Positions 37,430-48,359 of a stretch of 64,000 bases of DNA are shown one piece after another. Within the stretch, counting starts at the first letter, position 1; every line of letters begins with the position of its first letter. Below the pieces are notes generated by a model. It saw only the letters and a list, made by a program, of their open reading frames with translations, did no database searches and had not been told where the DNA came from. The position numbers and the translations under genes are program-made. Source of the stretch: Phorcus lineatus (taxonomy: Eukaryota > Mollusca > Gastropoda > Trochida > Trochidae); contig OV121090.1 in assembly GCA_921293015.1 (NCBI GenBank), forward strand, positions 4,464,001 to 4,528,000. Direction: 5' to 3'.

Positions 37430-38015
37430 GTGCGTTTAATATTTTTGAATACTTTAGTAAGCACTTCAAATTGTCATCGTCCTCATATGAAGAGCGAACG
37501 AACACATCTTGAAAGACGGCATTACCATGGGATCAGACTACAGGAACAAGTTGAACTTCAAATTAGCAATAATGACATTAGCCCCAAAATGCAAATAATT
37601 AGAGACAATATTCTTCCGAGCGGGATTGTTTTGACAACTGGCGACAAAGTGAGATAAGGCCAACGGCAAACTCGTTGATACAGATGTCATTTCTTCTGAA
37701 AACGATTAGGAATTATTATAATCTATAATCAGCAGAACAGGTGGAATTGGACGAATTTCATATAAGAATTTTTCAGTGCTCCTGGATCGTCCGTGAAGCC
37801 GTCATGTATAAACGGCGATCCAAAAAGAGTCATTTGTAAAAAAAGAGGATTTCACAATGGAACCAACCAAAATAATACTGTTTATGACAACACGAACATC
37901 TCAATTCCCAGTCACTTGATTCTTATAAGCGGAACTGCTGCAGATAGCGATTGTTGGCGAAAGCCTTCACCATTGGAACAAATGGACCTTGGAGGAAAAA
38001 GAAGAAAGTAAGTCC
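37430..38015 (+). pseudogene. Possible decayed exons, unrecognised
   Basis: Two plus-strand frames, 37430-37657 and 37793-38011, are less AT-rich than their surroundings. The second runs to GGAAAAAGAAGAAAGTAAGT, where a splice-donor-like GTAAGT follows a lysine/arginine-rich end. No domain is recognised. They may be host exons, remnants of a transposon gene, or chance frames. Confidence 0.2.
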
Positions 38016-39052
38016 TGTCCTGTGAAACCCTCAAGTCCCTATATAACCTCTAACACACCTGATTATATGAAAACCAACCCTCCGGGAAATTGTGCAAGCA
38101 AGGTCTGTAACTTCTATATTTCAATAGCAAAGAAAAGTATATGAATACTTTTAGATTCATAGATACCTTTTGCAACTTAATGATTTCGAATACACGCTTC
38201 TTTTGGTCTTTTAAAATTAATGTTATATTTTCATTCATATATTTGCCCTTTCAGTGATAGTTTTCCGGTATAAACAACAATATCATGGAGAATTGAAAGA
38301 AAATAAGGAAGCCGAAATTGGATGATGTTTCAATGCAAGTGTTATGTGACGGCGTGCAGACAAGCATCCAGACGATCAAGGGGCGGTTCAGTCAAGAAAA
38401 ACAAGGAAGCTGCATGGTCGGCCATCACCACTTGGTAAGGTTACTTGTAATCCTAAACATAGATCTGCTTTGTGTCAACAACTTAAATTACAAATAACAA
38501 TTTGAACAAATTGTGTTTTCTGCTGTAAATTTTGGATGATTTTTTGATCGTTTGGTAAATTTATTAAATTGTTCAAGTCAGATTGTTAGTTTTAAGAACC
38601 CCTTAACAATGTTTTTATTTACCAGTCTAATCTTCTATACCAATGCTGTCTACCTTTATGTGAGCTTACCTATTTGTTTTATTGAAATCACATCGAGAAG
38701 AAATTAATCTTTTTTAATATATAGATTTTTAATAAGGTTTTGATTTTGTAGGTATTACATTCACATAGGCCTTTAATGCTTTGAGTAATCATACATTACT
38801 TCTACCTATAACGAACAGTAGTGCAGAAAATAAAGGTATTGATGGGGTTGTCACGATTACTGAAATTTATCAAGGAAGTTATTAGTTAAGTTAATTCCTT
38901 ATTATTATTTTTTGGTTGCCAAATGACTGTGGAGTAGGTAAGGAAGAGGTGGCAGGACGCCCTGTGTGCTGTGAATAAGAAAGAGGCTTAAGGGATAAAA
39001 CAGTCGACTGCCACTGGGGTGTTCCTGCCCCTGACCTTTTCTTCAAATGTTG
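38016..39052. other. Mostly unassigned, one possible exon at 38.26-38.43 kb
   Basis: A CCCTTTCAG acceptor-like site ends at 38256. Downstream frames stay open on two phases to about 38430, one reading AAWSAITTW before a GTAAGG. This may be another exon of the decayed 37-41 kb gene. The evidence is weak. Confidence 0.2.
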
Positions 39053-39065
39053 GGAAAAGGTAGTA

Positions 39066-39384
39066 TTGAGTGAGTGAGTTGGGGGTTTAACGTGCTTTGA
39101 ACAATATTTCAGTTATTAAACACGTGGATGACAAGCATCCAAAAGAGAGTGGATAGATAAGGGAGATAGGGATCGATAGGATAAGGCAAAAGACGGAAAG
39201 GAAGGCATAGTGAGAGATAGACAACAGGTTTTAGGACTCAAATTTGGTCTGGCTTCTACCCGTCGACCTGTTCAGCTTGGGTGACCCTACCAGGACCCTA
39301 CCTAGCTCCAGCTGGCATAGCTCTCGGGGTCTCTGAAGCACGCAAACCACCACACCACGATAAGGTATAGAGTCCAGTGGTGGT
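39066..39384 (-). mobile_element. ACTC-tailed SINE, near full length, with target duplication
   Basis: Runs from the GAGTGAGTTGGGGGTTTAAC tail to the CCACACCACGATAAGG head. It is flanked by a 13-bp direct repeat GGAAAAGGTAGTA at 39053-39065 and 39385-39397, the target-site duplication. This confirms both ends of the family, at about 320 bp. Confidence 0.92.
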
Positions 39385-39397
39385 GGAAAAGGTAGTA

Positions 39398-40312
39398 AGT
39401 TTCATGAATATCGGATATCAAATAAATGTTTAAAATGTACTCTCAACCTAGTGGTGATACATAAATATCATAAAGGTTACAGCTGCATCCCAAATGCTCC
39501 GTGAGCTTTTTAAATTTCATAACATCGAAGAAAATTGAACTTTCACTTCGCATTAAGGAAATAAGAGGTTTTAACACCTGAACTATTCAAATATTTTTAA
39601 TAAATGACTTTCTATTGATCTCCAGGGCCATTTAAGATATTGAAATATCTTCAAATTTTAAATAGATTCCATGTAGTTTATCAGGTTTTGCATTATAATG
39701 CATTGCATTCTTAATTATCAATGGTTAAAGTATAGATAAAAATAACACCAAAGTTTCATATTTGTTGAATTTGAATTTACTCTTGGGTGTAAATGTGAAA
39801 ATTTATTTACTAAATTGTACATGACCTTATAATCATGATTAGTCAAAAACAATATCAATAACAAAAGGAAGTTTTAGGTATAAATGTATTTATCTACATA
39901 ATCATCAATGCTTTCAGAGCAGGGAACATGTCCACCTTGTGTTAAAGATGGTAATGGTAATGATAATGATAGTTATTTTCTAGTATTAGATATGGTAACC
40001 TGTACAAATGATATCAAGAAATTTAACTATATATGGCTCAGTATTGAATACTTTAATGAAATGTTGGCTTACCTTAAATAGCTAAAATCACATATGAAAA
40101 CAAGTTACTGAGTAAAATTTTTATTAGGCAAACACTATTAAACAATTATCAATATTTTTTACCCGTGATATAAACAATAATCTTCATATATGTTCTTTTA
40201 ATATTTCCAGATGCCATTGCAACTCCCAGTGTTAGCTGACATGAGAAGACCCGTGTTCCAATTATAGGTATTTATAACAAGTAGATTAATAAACAACACT
40301 ACATTATGAAAA
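39398..40312. other. Unassigned AT-rich stretch
   Basis: No supported feature. A short GGTAATGGTAATGATAATGA near-microsatellite lies at 39949. Confidence 0.35.
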
Positions 40313-40313
40313 T

Positions 40314-40620
40314 TGAGTGAGTTGGGGTTTAACGTGCTTTGAAAAATATTTCAGTTATTAAACACGTATGACAAGCATCCAAAAGAGAGTGGACAGACAA
40401 GGGAGAAAGGGATCGAAAGGATGAGAGAAAAGACGGAAAGAAAGGCATAGTGAGAGATAGAGAGCAGGTTTTAGAAGGACTCAAATTTAGTCTGGCTTCT
40501 ACCCGTCCAGCTTGGGTGTCCCTACTAGGAGCATGGAAGCTCCATCTGGCATAGCTCTCAGGGTCTCTGAAGCACGCTAACCACCACACCACGATAAGGT
40601 ATTGTGTCCAGTGGTGGTGT
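40314..40620 (-). mobile_element. ACTC-tailed SINE, near full length
   Basis: The tail TGAGTGAGTTGGGGTTTAAC, a body with GGTTTTAGAAGGACTCAAAT and GTCTGGCTTCTACCCGTCCA, and the head CACCACACCACGATAAGG. It is close in sequence to the copy at 39.07 kb. A 116-codon minus-strand frame across it is a by-product. Confidence 0.9.
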
Positions 40621-40887
40621 TTATTTACAATAAATACCCGCAAAATTGCTATGGTAAAAATCACAGCGAATTGATACATCTTTACTTGTGTTTTTCATCT
40701 ACCTTATAGCCTGAAGATTTATTTAATCAAAATTTATTATTGGGAAGAAACTGAAGGGAGGTGACACCAAATGTATCATGCCTGTCTGAAATCTCCTGGA
40801 TAGACTGTTTCATTTGCTTTAAAAACGTCCGCTATTTGATTTATACTTGTGAATTAATTTGTTTGGTAACGGGAAAGATCTTTTGTT

Positions 40888-41035
40888 TATAGATTCTGGA
40901 TTCCCACCCATTTGGCGATAAACTGATTGCGTTTCTCTCCTACACGACAACAGATAACATCCTAGCTAGCAACGACATTTACCCCGAGGACGAATTCAAC
41001 CGTTCATTACATCCGCAACCTGATGCAGGCAGGTC
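40888..41035 (+). pseudogene. Possible decayed exon
   Basis: After a TTTATAG acceptor-like site, a plus-strand frame reads ILDSHPFGDKLIAFLSYT then TTDNILASNDIYPEDEFNR and on to QPDAG. It is GC-richer than its flanks and open over about 48 codons. No family is recognised. It may belong with the 41.2-41.7 kb frame. Confidence 0.25.
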
Positions 41036-41230
41036 TATTCATTGTGTAGGAAACGTCTATATTTAAACAATACATAATATTCCCTAAAACGCATTGCAAA
41101 ATTATGTGAACATTTTAAAAGCTAGTATAATGTGTTGCATAAAAGTGTATAAAAGCAAAATGGCATTTAATTTGAATAATACAAATATTGGACATTTTTC
41201 CTAAGAGCTGTCATTGCTCATAATTTGTAA

Positions 41231-41674
41231 ATGATGGAACGAAACCATATCTATATGAACAATTACCATCTATTATCAGGTCCCATACAAATCATGTGTG
41301 TAAGTCTAATGACTGTGAGGGAGGTCAAAATGTTGACCAAGTTGAGAGGGACAGAGTCCGCGACGGTTTACAGACCAAAGACTGGAAACGCCCTGCAAGT
41401 TGTTCTGCTAATTCTTGACCCAAAGTCCGACCAGTTCTCTCCTCTTGTCGAGGGTAAATTTATAGGAATGGGAGAAGAGCAAAGGGAGGAATGCGGTGCT
41501 CCACACTTATGTCAGGGTGAAGACAGTCACATGGTAGAATGTGACAATTGCTTGCAGTGGTGTGTCATAAGGATGACTAACACATCTGTCCTGGCGGCAA
41601 GCTTCCATTGTGGCGCCACGTTGTCCATCCTCTGCAACCAAAAAGGGATTATTGCTTTGCAAGGATTGTTTTAA
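41231..41674 (+). pseudogene. Frame with PHD-finger-like motif, likely decayed
   Basis: A 147-codon open frame, but only its second half looks like protein. Around residues 85-110 it reads EECGAPHLCQGEDSHMVECD then NCLQWC, the C..C, MVECDxC and W pattern of the first half of a PHD-type zinc finger. The expected H..C is disrupted (VIRMTNTS where a relative would have a His-Cys pair), and a later FHCG may be the closing cysteine. PHD fingers bind histone tails in host chromatin proteins and also occur in transposon-encoded proteins. The source here is unknown. An AG-ending stretch just before GTCCCATAC at 41279 could be a splice acceptor. Family and status are inference. Confidence 0.35.
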
Positions 41675-41848
41675 ATATGTTGTGCCTAAATTGAGGTATG
41701 TGAGCAAAATATTGTTCAAAATATGATATATGCATGATTATAAGAATTTTAATAAGTAAACTTATTTAAACCGTTCGGCAGTGTAACCACTGGCAATTTC
41801 GCTTTTCCATCCCATTGTTGCTTTCAGTGTCAGTTTCTACAAGGGCCT

Positions 41849-42165
41849 CCACCAGTGGACTCTATAACTTATCGTGGTGTGGTGGTTTGCGTGCTTCCGA
41901 GACCCCGAGAGCTATGCCAGCTGGAGCTTACATGCTCCTGGTAGGGACACCCAAGCTGGACGGGTCGACGGGTAGAAGCCAGACCAAATTTGAGTCCTTC
42001 TAAAACCTGTTGTCTATCTCTCACTATGCCTTCCTTTCCGTCTTTTCTCTCATCCTGTCGATCCCGTTCCCCCTGATCTGTCCGCTCTCTTTTGGATGCT
42101 TGTCATCCACGTGTTTAATAACTGAAATAGTGTTCAAAGCACGTTGAACCCCAACTCACTCAGTC
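41849..42165 (+). mobile_element. ACTC-tailed SINE, full length, with target duplication
   Basis: The head is CCACCAGTGGACTCTATAAC, followed by a polymerase III A-box-like CGTGGTGTGGTGGTTTGCGT. The body has GAAGCCAGACCAAATTTGAG, and the tail is CACGTTGAACCCCAACTCAC. It is flanked by the 10-bp direct repeat ACAAGGGCCT at 41839-41848 and 42166-42175. Confidence 0.93.
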
Positions 42166-42257
42166 ACAAGGGCCTACAAAGAGTAAGAAAGGTCGTTCGC
42201 GAAATTAGCATAGAGGTACTATAATTATTACCACCATTACTATGTCATAACATCACT

Positions 42258-42468
42258 GTACTCGATGCCATCGTGGTGTGTTGGTTTGCCTGCTTCAGAG
42301 ACCCGGAGAGCTATTATCCTATTATCCTCACTTTGCCTTTCGTTCCCTCATTTCCCTCGTCATTTACATCCCTTTCTGCCCACTCTCTTTTGGATGCTTG
42401 TCATCCACGTGTTGTATACGGAAACATTGTTGCAAGCACGTTAAACCCCAACTCACTCACTCACTGCT
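42258..42468 (+). mobile_element. ACTC-tailed SINE with internal deletion
   Basis: The head CATCGTGGTGTGTTGGTTTG continues to GAGAGCTATTATCC. It then jumps to the TTTGCCTTTCGTTCCCTCAT part and ends ACGTTAAACCCCAACTCACT. About 100 bases of the body are missing. Confidence 0.85.
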
Positions 42469-42535
42469 AAGTAATAATGAATACAATTTATGATCAATTA
42501 ACCCTTAAATAGTTCCTTAGTCTATTTATTTACGG

Positions 42536-42649
42536 GGTAGAAGCCAGACCAAATTTGAGTCGTTCTAAAACCTGTTGTCTATCTCTTACTATGCCTTTCG
42601 TTCCGTCTTTTCCCTCATCCTGTCGAACCTTATCTGTCCACTCTGTTAT
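42536..42649 (+). mobile_element. Body fragment of ACTC-tailed SINE
   Basis: Reads GGGTAGAAGCCAGACCAAAT to CTTATCTGTCCACTCTG, then stops at the snapback palindrome. The SINE tail does not resume after the palindrome. Confidence 0.85.
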
Positions 42650-42794
42650 AGTTACCAACCGAGTTGGAGGTGTGCATGAATTGGAACACCTAGGCACGTG
42701 CGTATTGTGATCCCGAGACGCGGAGCGTCGAGGGATTACATCGCACGTGCCTAGGTGTTTCAATTCATGCACGCCGTCAACGAGGTTGGTAACT
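42650..42794. mobile_element. 145-bp snapback palindrome (MITE-like)
   Basis: Almost the whole element is one inverted repeat. AGTTACCAACCGAGTTGGAG at the left pairs with a right end whose complement is AGTTACCAACCTCGTTGACG. The arms continue through TGCATGAATTGGAACACCT (left) and AGGCACGTGCG. The centre, ATCCCGAGACGC-GGA-GCGTCGAGGGAT, is itself paired. Arms differ at only a few positions, and there is no room for a gene. Confidence 0.9.
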
Positions 42795-43200
42795 GACTTA
42801 CCATTCAACCATTAAAATCAATTTCATACAGCGACAAACACATTCAAATAAATATATTAAAAACACGTTAAATAATAGAGGTACTTTTGTTGATAACATT
42901 GGTACGATATTAATGGCGCTTCCAGATAAAGAAACGGTACCTAAATACGGTAGGTGACAAAAGCATGAGGAAATCGCCTCGCACGTGCAGCATGCTGAAG
43001 TAAACTTGCCTCATAACAGAAAGTATAACCAGTGTCAACATCACCTGAGTAACCACAAAAGACTAAATCTCAAAATGTAAATGAGGAGATGTTTACCACC
43101 GAAGACGTTTAAGATTTACAAAATTAACCATGTACATCTCATTCCTATCACTTTAAAAGATCTAAATCTTTTGGTCATTGAAATGTCTTCTTAATGTCAG
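42795..43200. other. Unassigned stretch
   Basis: No supported feature. Confidence 0.3.
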
Positions 43201-43455
43201 CTGGATTCGTTGGTCTAGTGGTTAGCTCTCTGGACAATTAACAGGATTTTGGATACCTTATTTTCGCACCAAATGTAGGACGTTTCTTAACTAAGATTAT
43301 ACCAGCTGCATGGGGAATTATCATGCCATGATATCAAGAGGAAGTTTCCACATTTGGGCGATGGACGGCAAGCAGGTCAAAGTCCTCCATTGCGAGGCGG
43401 ACTTGTAAAGCGAAACTTGGTTGGTCCCTCACTCCGGCTAATACGTGCTGATAGG
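43201..43455 (+). mobile_element. Possible degenerate tRNA-derived SINE
   Basis: GGTCTAGTGGTTAGCTCTCT resembles a tRNA D-arm and A box. The expected B box is not recognisable, and no related copy was found in the window. Confidence 0.3.
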
Positions 43456-44806
43456 CGTCCTAACAACATATATAGTGTGTGTTGAGAGTGTATAGAGTGT
43501 GTTCATTCTTTATCATATAAAGCAATGACTAATAAAATTTAAGGAACGTTTATGTGAAAATTTTAAAAATTTAGGTATTTGCATTTTGGACCCCATGCAA
43601 TCTAGTGAAAATATCAATATGAAATAAGTTTTTTTTTCAGGCAGATTACGTATCTTCATATCCTCAAAATATTAAAATTTTGGCAGAAAGATGATTAAAT
43701 GAGTCCAACTTAGCAAACACATTTTTTTAACAGTGTATATTCATTGGCAACGCAACGTTGTAATCATTTACGTCTGTATATTTGGACGTCTGATTTGTAG
43801 GGCGTCTGAGTTAACTGGATAAACCTTCACTTGACTATCTATGTTATTTAGAGCTATATCATTAAGTTAAAAGTGATTTGACTGTTTACCTGACTGAGCG
43901 CTCTCTATATGTCATCACGTAGAAGGAGCATCAATACTTTTCGACGTTCCAATTACGCGCATCTGTATTTACATCATTTAAAATTAGTTTAGTTATTTTT
44001 AAGTATTTCACGCCTCGCCATTCACCGTACATTGTAACATTTACATTAAGAAATAACATTTTCCTATTAGGATTCAATTGTGATTGTGTTTAATATTGTT
44101 TATGTATTCATTAAGTTTATGAACTAAGCTACAACCATTGTTGCATTGTCTTGGTGTTATTAGCATTAGTCTGGAATTTTTAAAAAAACGAATAAGCTTA
44201 TAATAAAATTTAAATTCACCTTTGTTTTGGGTCTCTAAAGAATATGCTTCAGGCCATAATAATTTTTACTTTAACCTTAAAAGGAAATGACTCTGACATA
44301 GATGACAACCCTGCTGTCATGTCATAAAAGGCGGTGCCTTGCTTTGGAGTGAGCGACTTTGATCTGAGATACACATTTTAGCTAGAGGCACGGAAAGCTT
44401 CGATCTGTGACTTCTGAAAGATAACTATCAAATAAGCTTGAATCCATGCAGTTCATGTGAAGATGATGGGAAACATTAATAACATTGAAAATATGAACTG
44501 CAAAAAGATTCAATAAGGTCTGAATGGTTTTCATTTAGTTATTGACATGTTAGAAGACGTTGTTTTTATTCAAAGAAAACATACGTACTGTTATGGCGGT
44601 TGACATGTTTGTTCTAGCCCTGCACAAAACTGAATTAAGAAGATGGATGAAATGCAAGGATCGAACCATTTGAATGTTTTTCTTTACTTTGGCACAAATT
44701 AATCCAAAATCCAAATCACTCGTTCTTGCTGAAATGACAACTGCTTACTTGTTTTTATGTAATTAAACAAGGGTCAAACTCAAAATTTCCGCTGCAGATT
44801 CTTTAG
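43456..44806. other. Unassigned stretch
   Basis: No supported feature. A few GACGTCTG words near 43.75-43.82 kb do not build a clear repeat. Confidence 0.35.
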
Positions 44807-44941
44807 ATGTTAAAGACGTCCCGGCGTCTTATCTACCACCAGCGACAATTCGAGACTGGCCTCTATGCATTGATTGCAAGATTATGTTAAAGACGTCCCG
44901 GCGTCTTATCTACCACCAGCGACAATTCGAGACTGGCCTCT
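44807..44941. repeat. Exact 58-bp direct duplication, 77-bp period
   Basis: 44807-44864 and 44884-44941 are identical, from ATGTTAAAGACGTCCCGGCG to CGAGACTGGCCTCT, with a 19-bp spacer. Related GGCGTCTATTCGA and CGGCCTCTATTCGAG words recur at 45121-45175. Confidence 0.92.
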
Positions 44942-45227
44942 CCTAACTTTAAAGTAAGTGCATGCACTCATGACAAAGTCATTTCAAAATAAAAGGTTTT
45001 AAAGTGTGATTACTTGGGCGTGAACATTTGATCACATGTTGATTATCGTTAACGATACGTGGCGATTCGCTCATGTATCTAAGCTAGATTACTGAAAATC
45101 GACAAGTCATCTTATACCCCGGCGTCTATTCGACACAACGGGTGCATTGCAAACCCGGCCTCTATTCGAGGAAGTAGCCCTTTGGTAGTTCGCGTTAAAA
45201 TAAATAAATGTTCTGACTTGCAATATT

Positions 45228-45551
45228 CTGCCACCACTTGACTCAATACTGTATCGTGATGTGGTGGTTTGCATGCTTCAGAGACCCCGAGAGCTAGGCC
45301 AGCCGGAGCTTACATGCTCCTGGTCAGGTCAAACGGGTCAGCTGGACAGGTCAAACGGGTAGAAGCCAGACCAAATTTGAGTCGTTTTAAAACACCTGTT
45401 GTCTGCTGTGCCCTCTTTCCGTCTTTTCCCTCATCCTGTCGATCTCTTTATCCCTGGTCTGTCCACTCTGTTTGGATGCTTGTCATCCACATGTTTAATA
45501 ACTGAAACATTGTTCAAAGCACGTTAAACCCCAACTCACTCACTCACTCAC
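45228..45551 (+). mobile_element. ACTC-tailed SINE, near full length, with target duplication
   Basis: Head TGCCACCACTTGACTCAATA, tail AGCACGTTAAACCCCAACTC with four ACTC units. A 9-bp direct repeat TGCAATATT lies at 45219-45227 and 45552-45560. Part of the body near 45.33 kb carries a short local duplication (GGTCAAACGGGT twice). Confidence 0.9.
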
Positions 45552-45604
45552 TGCAATATTAAGCAGTTTTAAATCGAAGGTATCTTGATTAGTACCTTTT
45601 TTAA

Positions 45605-46205
45605 TTTAAACTTTTATTTCGAAAATATATACATGTAGGTATCAATCACACATTACATTTATATGAATAAAAAAAGACAGGATGACCAGAATTTATAGAA
45701 CATATCGATTTTGTTAGACATTTCGGCTGCACATTTAGTAACATTATAATAATCGTGGACTTCAGAAATAAGTGTTTGGAAGGTTGGCGGCCTTTTGAGT
45801 TTAAGATCGAAAATTGTTTTTTTGAAAATCAGAATAATAATGTTTAACGGGTCGTTGTTTCTGTCTGGGAAGCCAATAAGAATCTTTTGTTTATCAAAAT
45901 GTATTTCGATTTGCGTTCTCTCTTTCAGCCAGTCTTCCAGTTTTGTCCACAGTGGTCTCACAAAATCACATTCCCAGAATAAATGTTGGATAGTATCAGG
46001 ATGTCTTGAACAGAAATCACATAGGTCAGACTTCAAATATCCAATTTTGTAAAGTCGAGTATTTGTTGGTAGGATATGGTGTAGAATTTTGTATTGAAAC
46101 CATTGTATATTTGTATGAGTGGTGCATCTGAAAGGTATCTTGTTGTATTTGTTCCATGCTATATCAGGAATGTTATCTTGTAATTCGATATAAAGATAAA
46201 TAACT
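45605..46205 (-). mobile_element. LINE 3' fragment with RT zinc-binding domain
   Basis: The minus strand encodes PFRCTTHTNIQWFQYKILH, then CDFCSRHPDTIQHLFWECDF and PLWTKLEDWLKER. This is the C-terminal zinc-binding region (C..C..H..C with HLFWEC) of many LINE reverse transcriptases. The upstream polymerase is absent, so it is strongly 5'-truncated. The reading frame stays open for 125 codons, so the insertion is not very old. The 3' end is near 45605, where the sequence turns AT-rich. Confidence 0.8.
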
Positions 46206-46616
46206 TGATATGATTAAAGGTGTTCACATAAATGGCCGCCGATGGATTTTGCTCGATAGTTGATTATTTCACGATTACGGGTGATCAGTGGGAGTTTGTT
46301 TTAACCCACTGAAGATATAATACATTTTGCAGAAGAAAAGAAAAAATGAATGTAAAAACAAAATTATAAAAAAACGTGCTACTGCCTCTTGAATGGATTT
46401 CCCCCCATTGTTTTCAAACAAGTTTTTGTACAAATCTGTAGATATCAAAGGCACAGCCTCTGTAAATGAAATGATCATGTAGTTAAGGAGCGTGAAAAGT
46501 TTCATTAGTTATGATGAAAAACCGAGTAAAAGAAAGCTTTTCCCATGGAAACAACAAGTAAAATCTCCCGAAATCTGAATATTTGTATATCCAAAGCACT
46601 TTATTACTTGTTTAAT
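46206..46616. other. Unassigned stretch
   Basis: No supported feature. Confidence 0.3.
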
Positions 46617-46795
46617 CCACCACTGGACTCAATACCGTATCGCGGTGTGGTGGTTTGCGTGCTTCAGAGACCCTGAGAGCTATGCCAGCAGGAGCTTACA
46701 TGCTCCTAGTAGGGACACCTAAGCTGGACAGGTCGATGGGTAGAAGCCAGACCAAATTTGAGCCCTTCTAAAACCTGCTATCTATCTCTTACTAT
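46617..46795 (+). mobile_element. ACTC-tailed SINE, 3' half missing
   Basis: Reads CCACCACTGGACTCAATACC, CGCGGTGTGGTGGTTTGCGT and on to AAACCTGCTATCTATCTCTT, then ends in unrelated DNA without the tail. Confidence 0.88.
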
Positions 46796-46912
46796 GATAA
46801 TTAAGTAATCATGTACTCAGGAACGTGAATTTTAAAATAAAGTTGTTAAGGAGAAAATTTTGTCTTCCTTATTGTACAAATCACTTATAACAGCCCTTAT
46901 GGATTTCATTTT

Positions 46913-47821
46913 TAGCTCATCAGGTCTGAAAGACCCGATGGGCTTATGGCATGGCAAGGCGTCCGGCGTCCGTCCATCCGTCCATCCGTAAACTTGTCAC
47001 TTTTTCGACTTCTTCTCCAGAACCAATGACTCTAGAGAGCTGAAATTTTATGTGCATACTCCTTGGCAAATGGGGATTCTAAATTGTAGATTTCGTGACC
47101 CCATGACCCCAAATGGGGTCACAAGGGTCAAAAACTTAAAAATCTGTTTTAATCTTCTTCTCCAGTTCCAAAAGGTCCAGAGAGCTGAAAAGTTGTGTGT
47201 AGACTCCTTGGGCACTGGAGATTCTAAATTGTAGGTTTGGTGACCCCATGACCCCAAATGGGGTCACAGGGGTCAAAACCTGAAAAACCTAAGTTCATCT
47301 TCTTCTCCAGTTCCAAAAGGTCTAGAGAGCTGAAAAGGTGTGTGTAGACTCCTTGGCCAACGGGGATTCTAAATTGTAGGTTTGGTGACCCCATGACCCC
47401 AAATGGGGTCACAGGGGTCAAAACCTAAAAAACCTAATTTAATCTTTTTCCCTAGTTCCAAAAGATCCAGAGAGCTGAATAGTTGTGTGTAGACTCCTTG
47501 GCCAACGGGGATTCTAAATTGTAGGTTTGGTGACCCCATGACCCCAAATGGGGTCACAGGGGTCAAAACCTAAAAAACTTAATTTAATCTTTTTCCCTAG
47601 TTCCGAAAGGTCCAGAGAGCTGAATAGTTGTGTGTAGACTCCTTGGGCACTGGAGATTCTAAATTGTAGGTTTGGTGACCCCTTGACCCCAAATGGGCAA
47701 TGGGCCTTTTTTATTTGATTGTGAATAACTCGGACGTTGGGACAGGCTATCTTTCCTACACTGCCCATGACCCCATGGTCTAAACCACAACACCTATTTC
47801 TATCAAAAGTCTGATGAGCTA
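46913..47821. mobile_element. Inverted-repeat element packed with a 145-bp minisatellite
   Basis: The ends are TAGCTCATCAG (46913-46923) and CTGATGAGCTA (47811-47821), exact reverse complements with TA at each edge. The left end continues into a hairpin (CAGGTCTGAAAGACCCGATG) and GGCGTCCGGCGTCCGTCCAT. About 600 bp of the interior is the 145-bp tandem repeat. I recall similar AGCTCA..GGCGTCC repeats in other mollusc genomes. No transposase is present. Confidence 0.75.
47047..47690. repeat. 145-bp tandem repeat, about five units
   Basis: The word ATTCTAAATTG recurs at 47076, 47221, 47366, 47512 and 47656. Each unit has CTTCTCCAGTTCC, AGAGAGCTGAA, ACTCCTTGG and an inverted TGACCCCATGACCCCAAATG-GGGTCA stem. 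The repeating minus-strand frames across it are by-products, as 145 is not a multiple of three. Confidence 0.95.
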
Positions 47822-48357
47822 CAGAGCCCATGGCTCTATTTTTGTTCTCTATGGTGGACCTGACATAAAAAATGTTGTTAAAGTTTGCTGTCTGCAACTG
47901 AATGACTATTGCTGTGAAGATGAGTCAAACAATGTAACATGGACACTATCATGATACCATCAAAAGCCTAGAGTATCATACAATGCATTTCAATTAGCAG
48001 GAGGCTCTATGGAATACATCTCTGTTCCAATGTCTGTTGTTCATTTTGCTAATGAGAGTCATAGTTCGACTCTTGTGGATTGGAAGCTAGAGCCAGTGCG
48101 CTCTTCGTAGAGAGTTGGTCGACATCAAGGCCTTGCAACGTGACAGCTTTGAGGATGATGATGAACGTTGTTAAGGTGTGTGGTGTATGGTGATGTTACT
48201 GATGATGATGCTCTCTTAAAACTAGAATTTTGATAAGTTGTTGATGTCCTAAAAGCAACTGAATCAAACAGTCATATGGAGATTGAAAATGAATAATTTG
48301 CAAGAATGTACTCCTATAGTACATGTCTGTGATGTGTGTAATGGCAGAATTAGTACC
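47822..48357. other. Unassigned stretch
   Basis: No supported feature. GATGATGATG runs lie near 48157 and 48200. Confidence 0.3.
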
Positions 48358-48359
48358 TA

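Noticed and set aside
40329-40679. 116-codon minus-strand protein
   Set aside because: Most of it is SINE sequence.
47224-47897. Series of similar minus-strand proteins
   Set aside because: They are the 145-bp minisatellite read in different frames.
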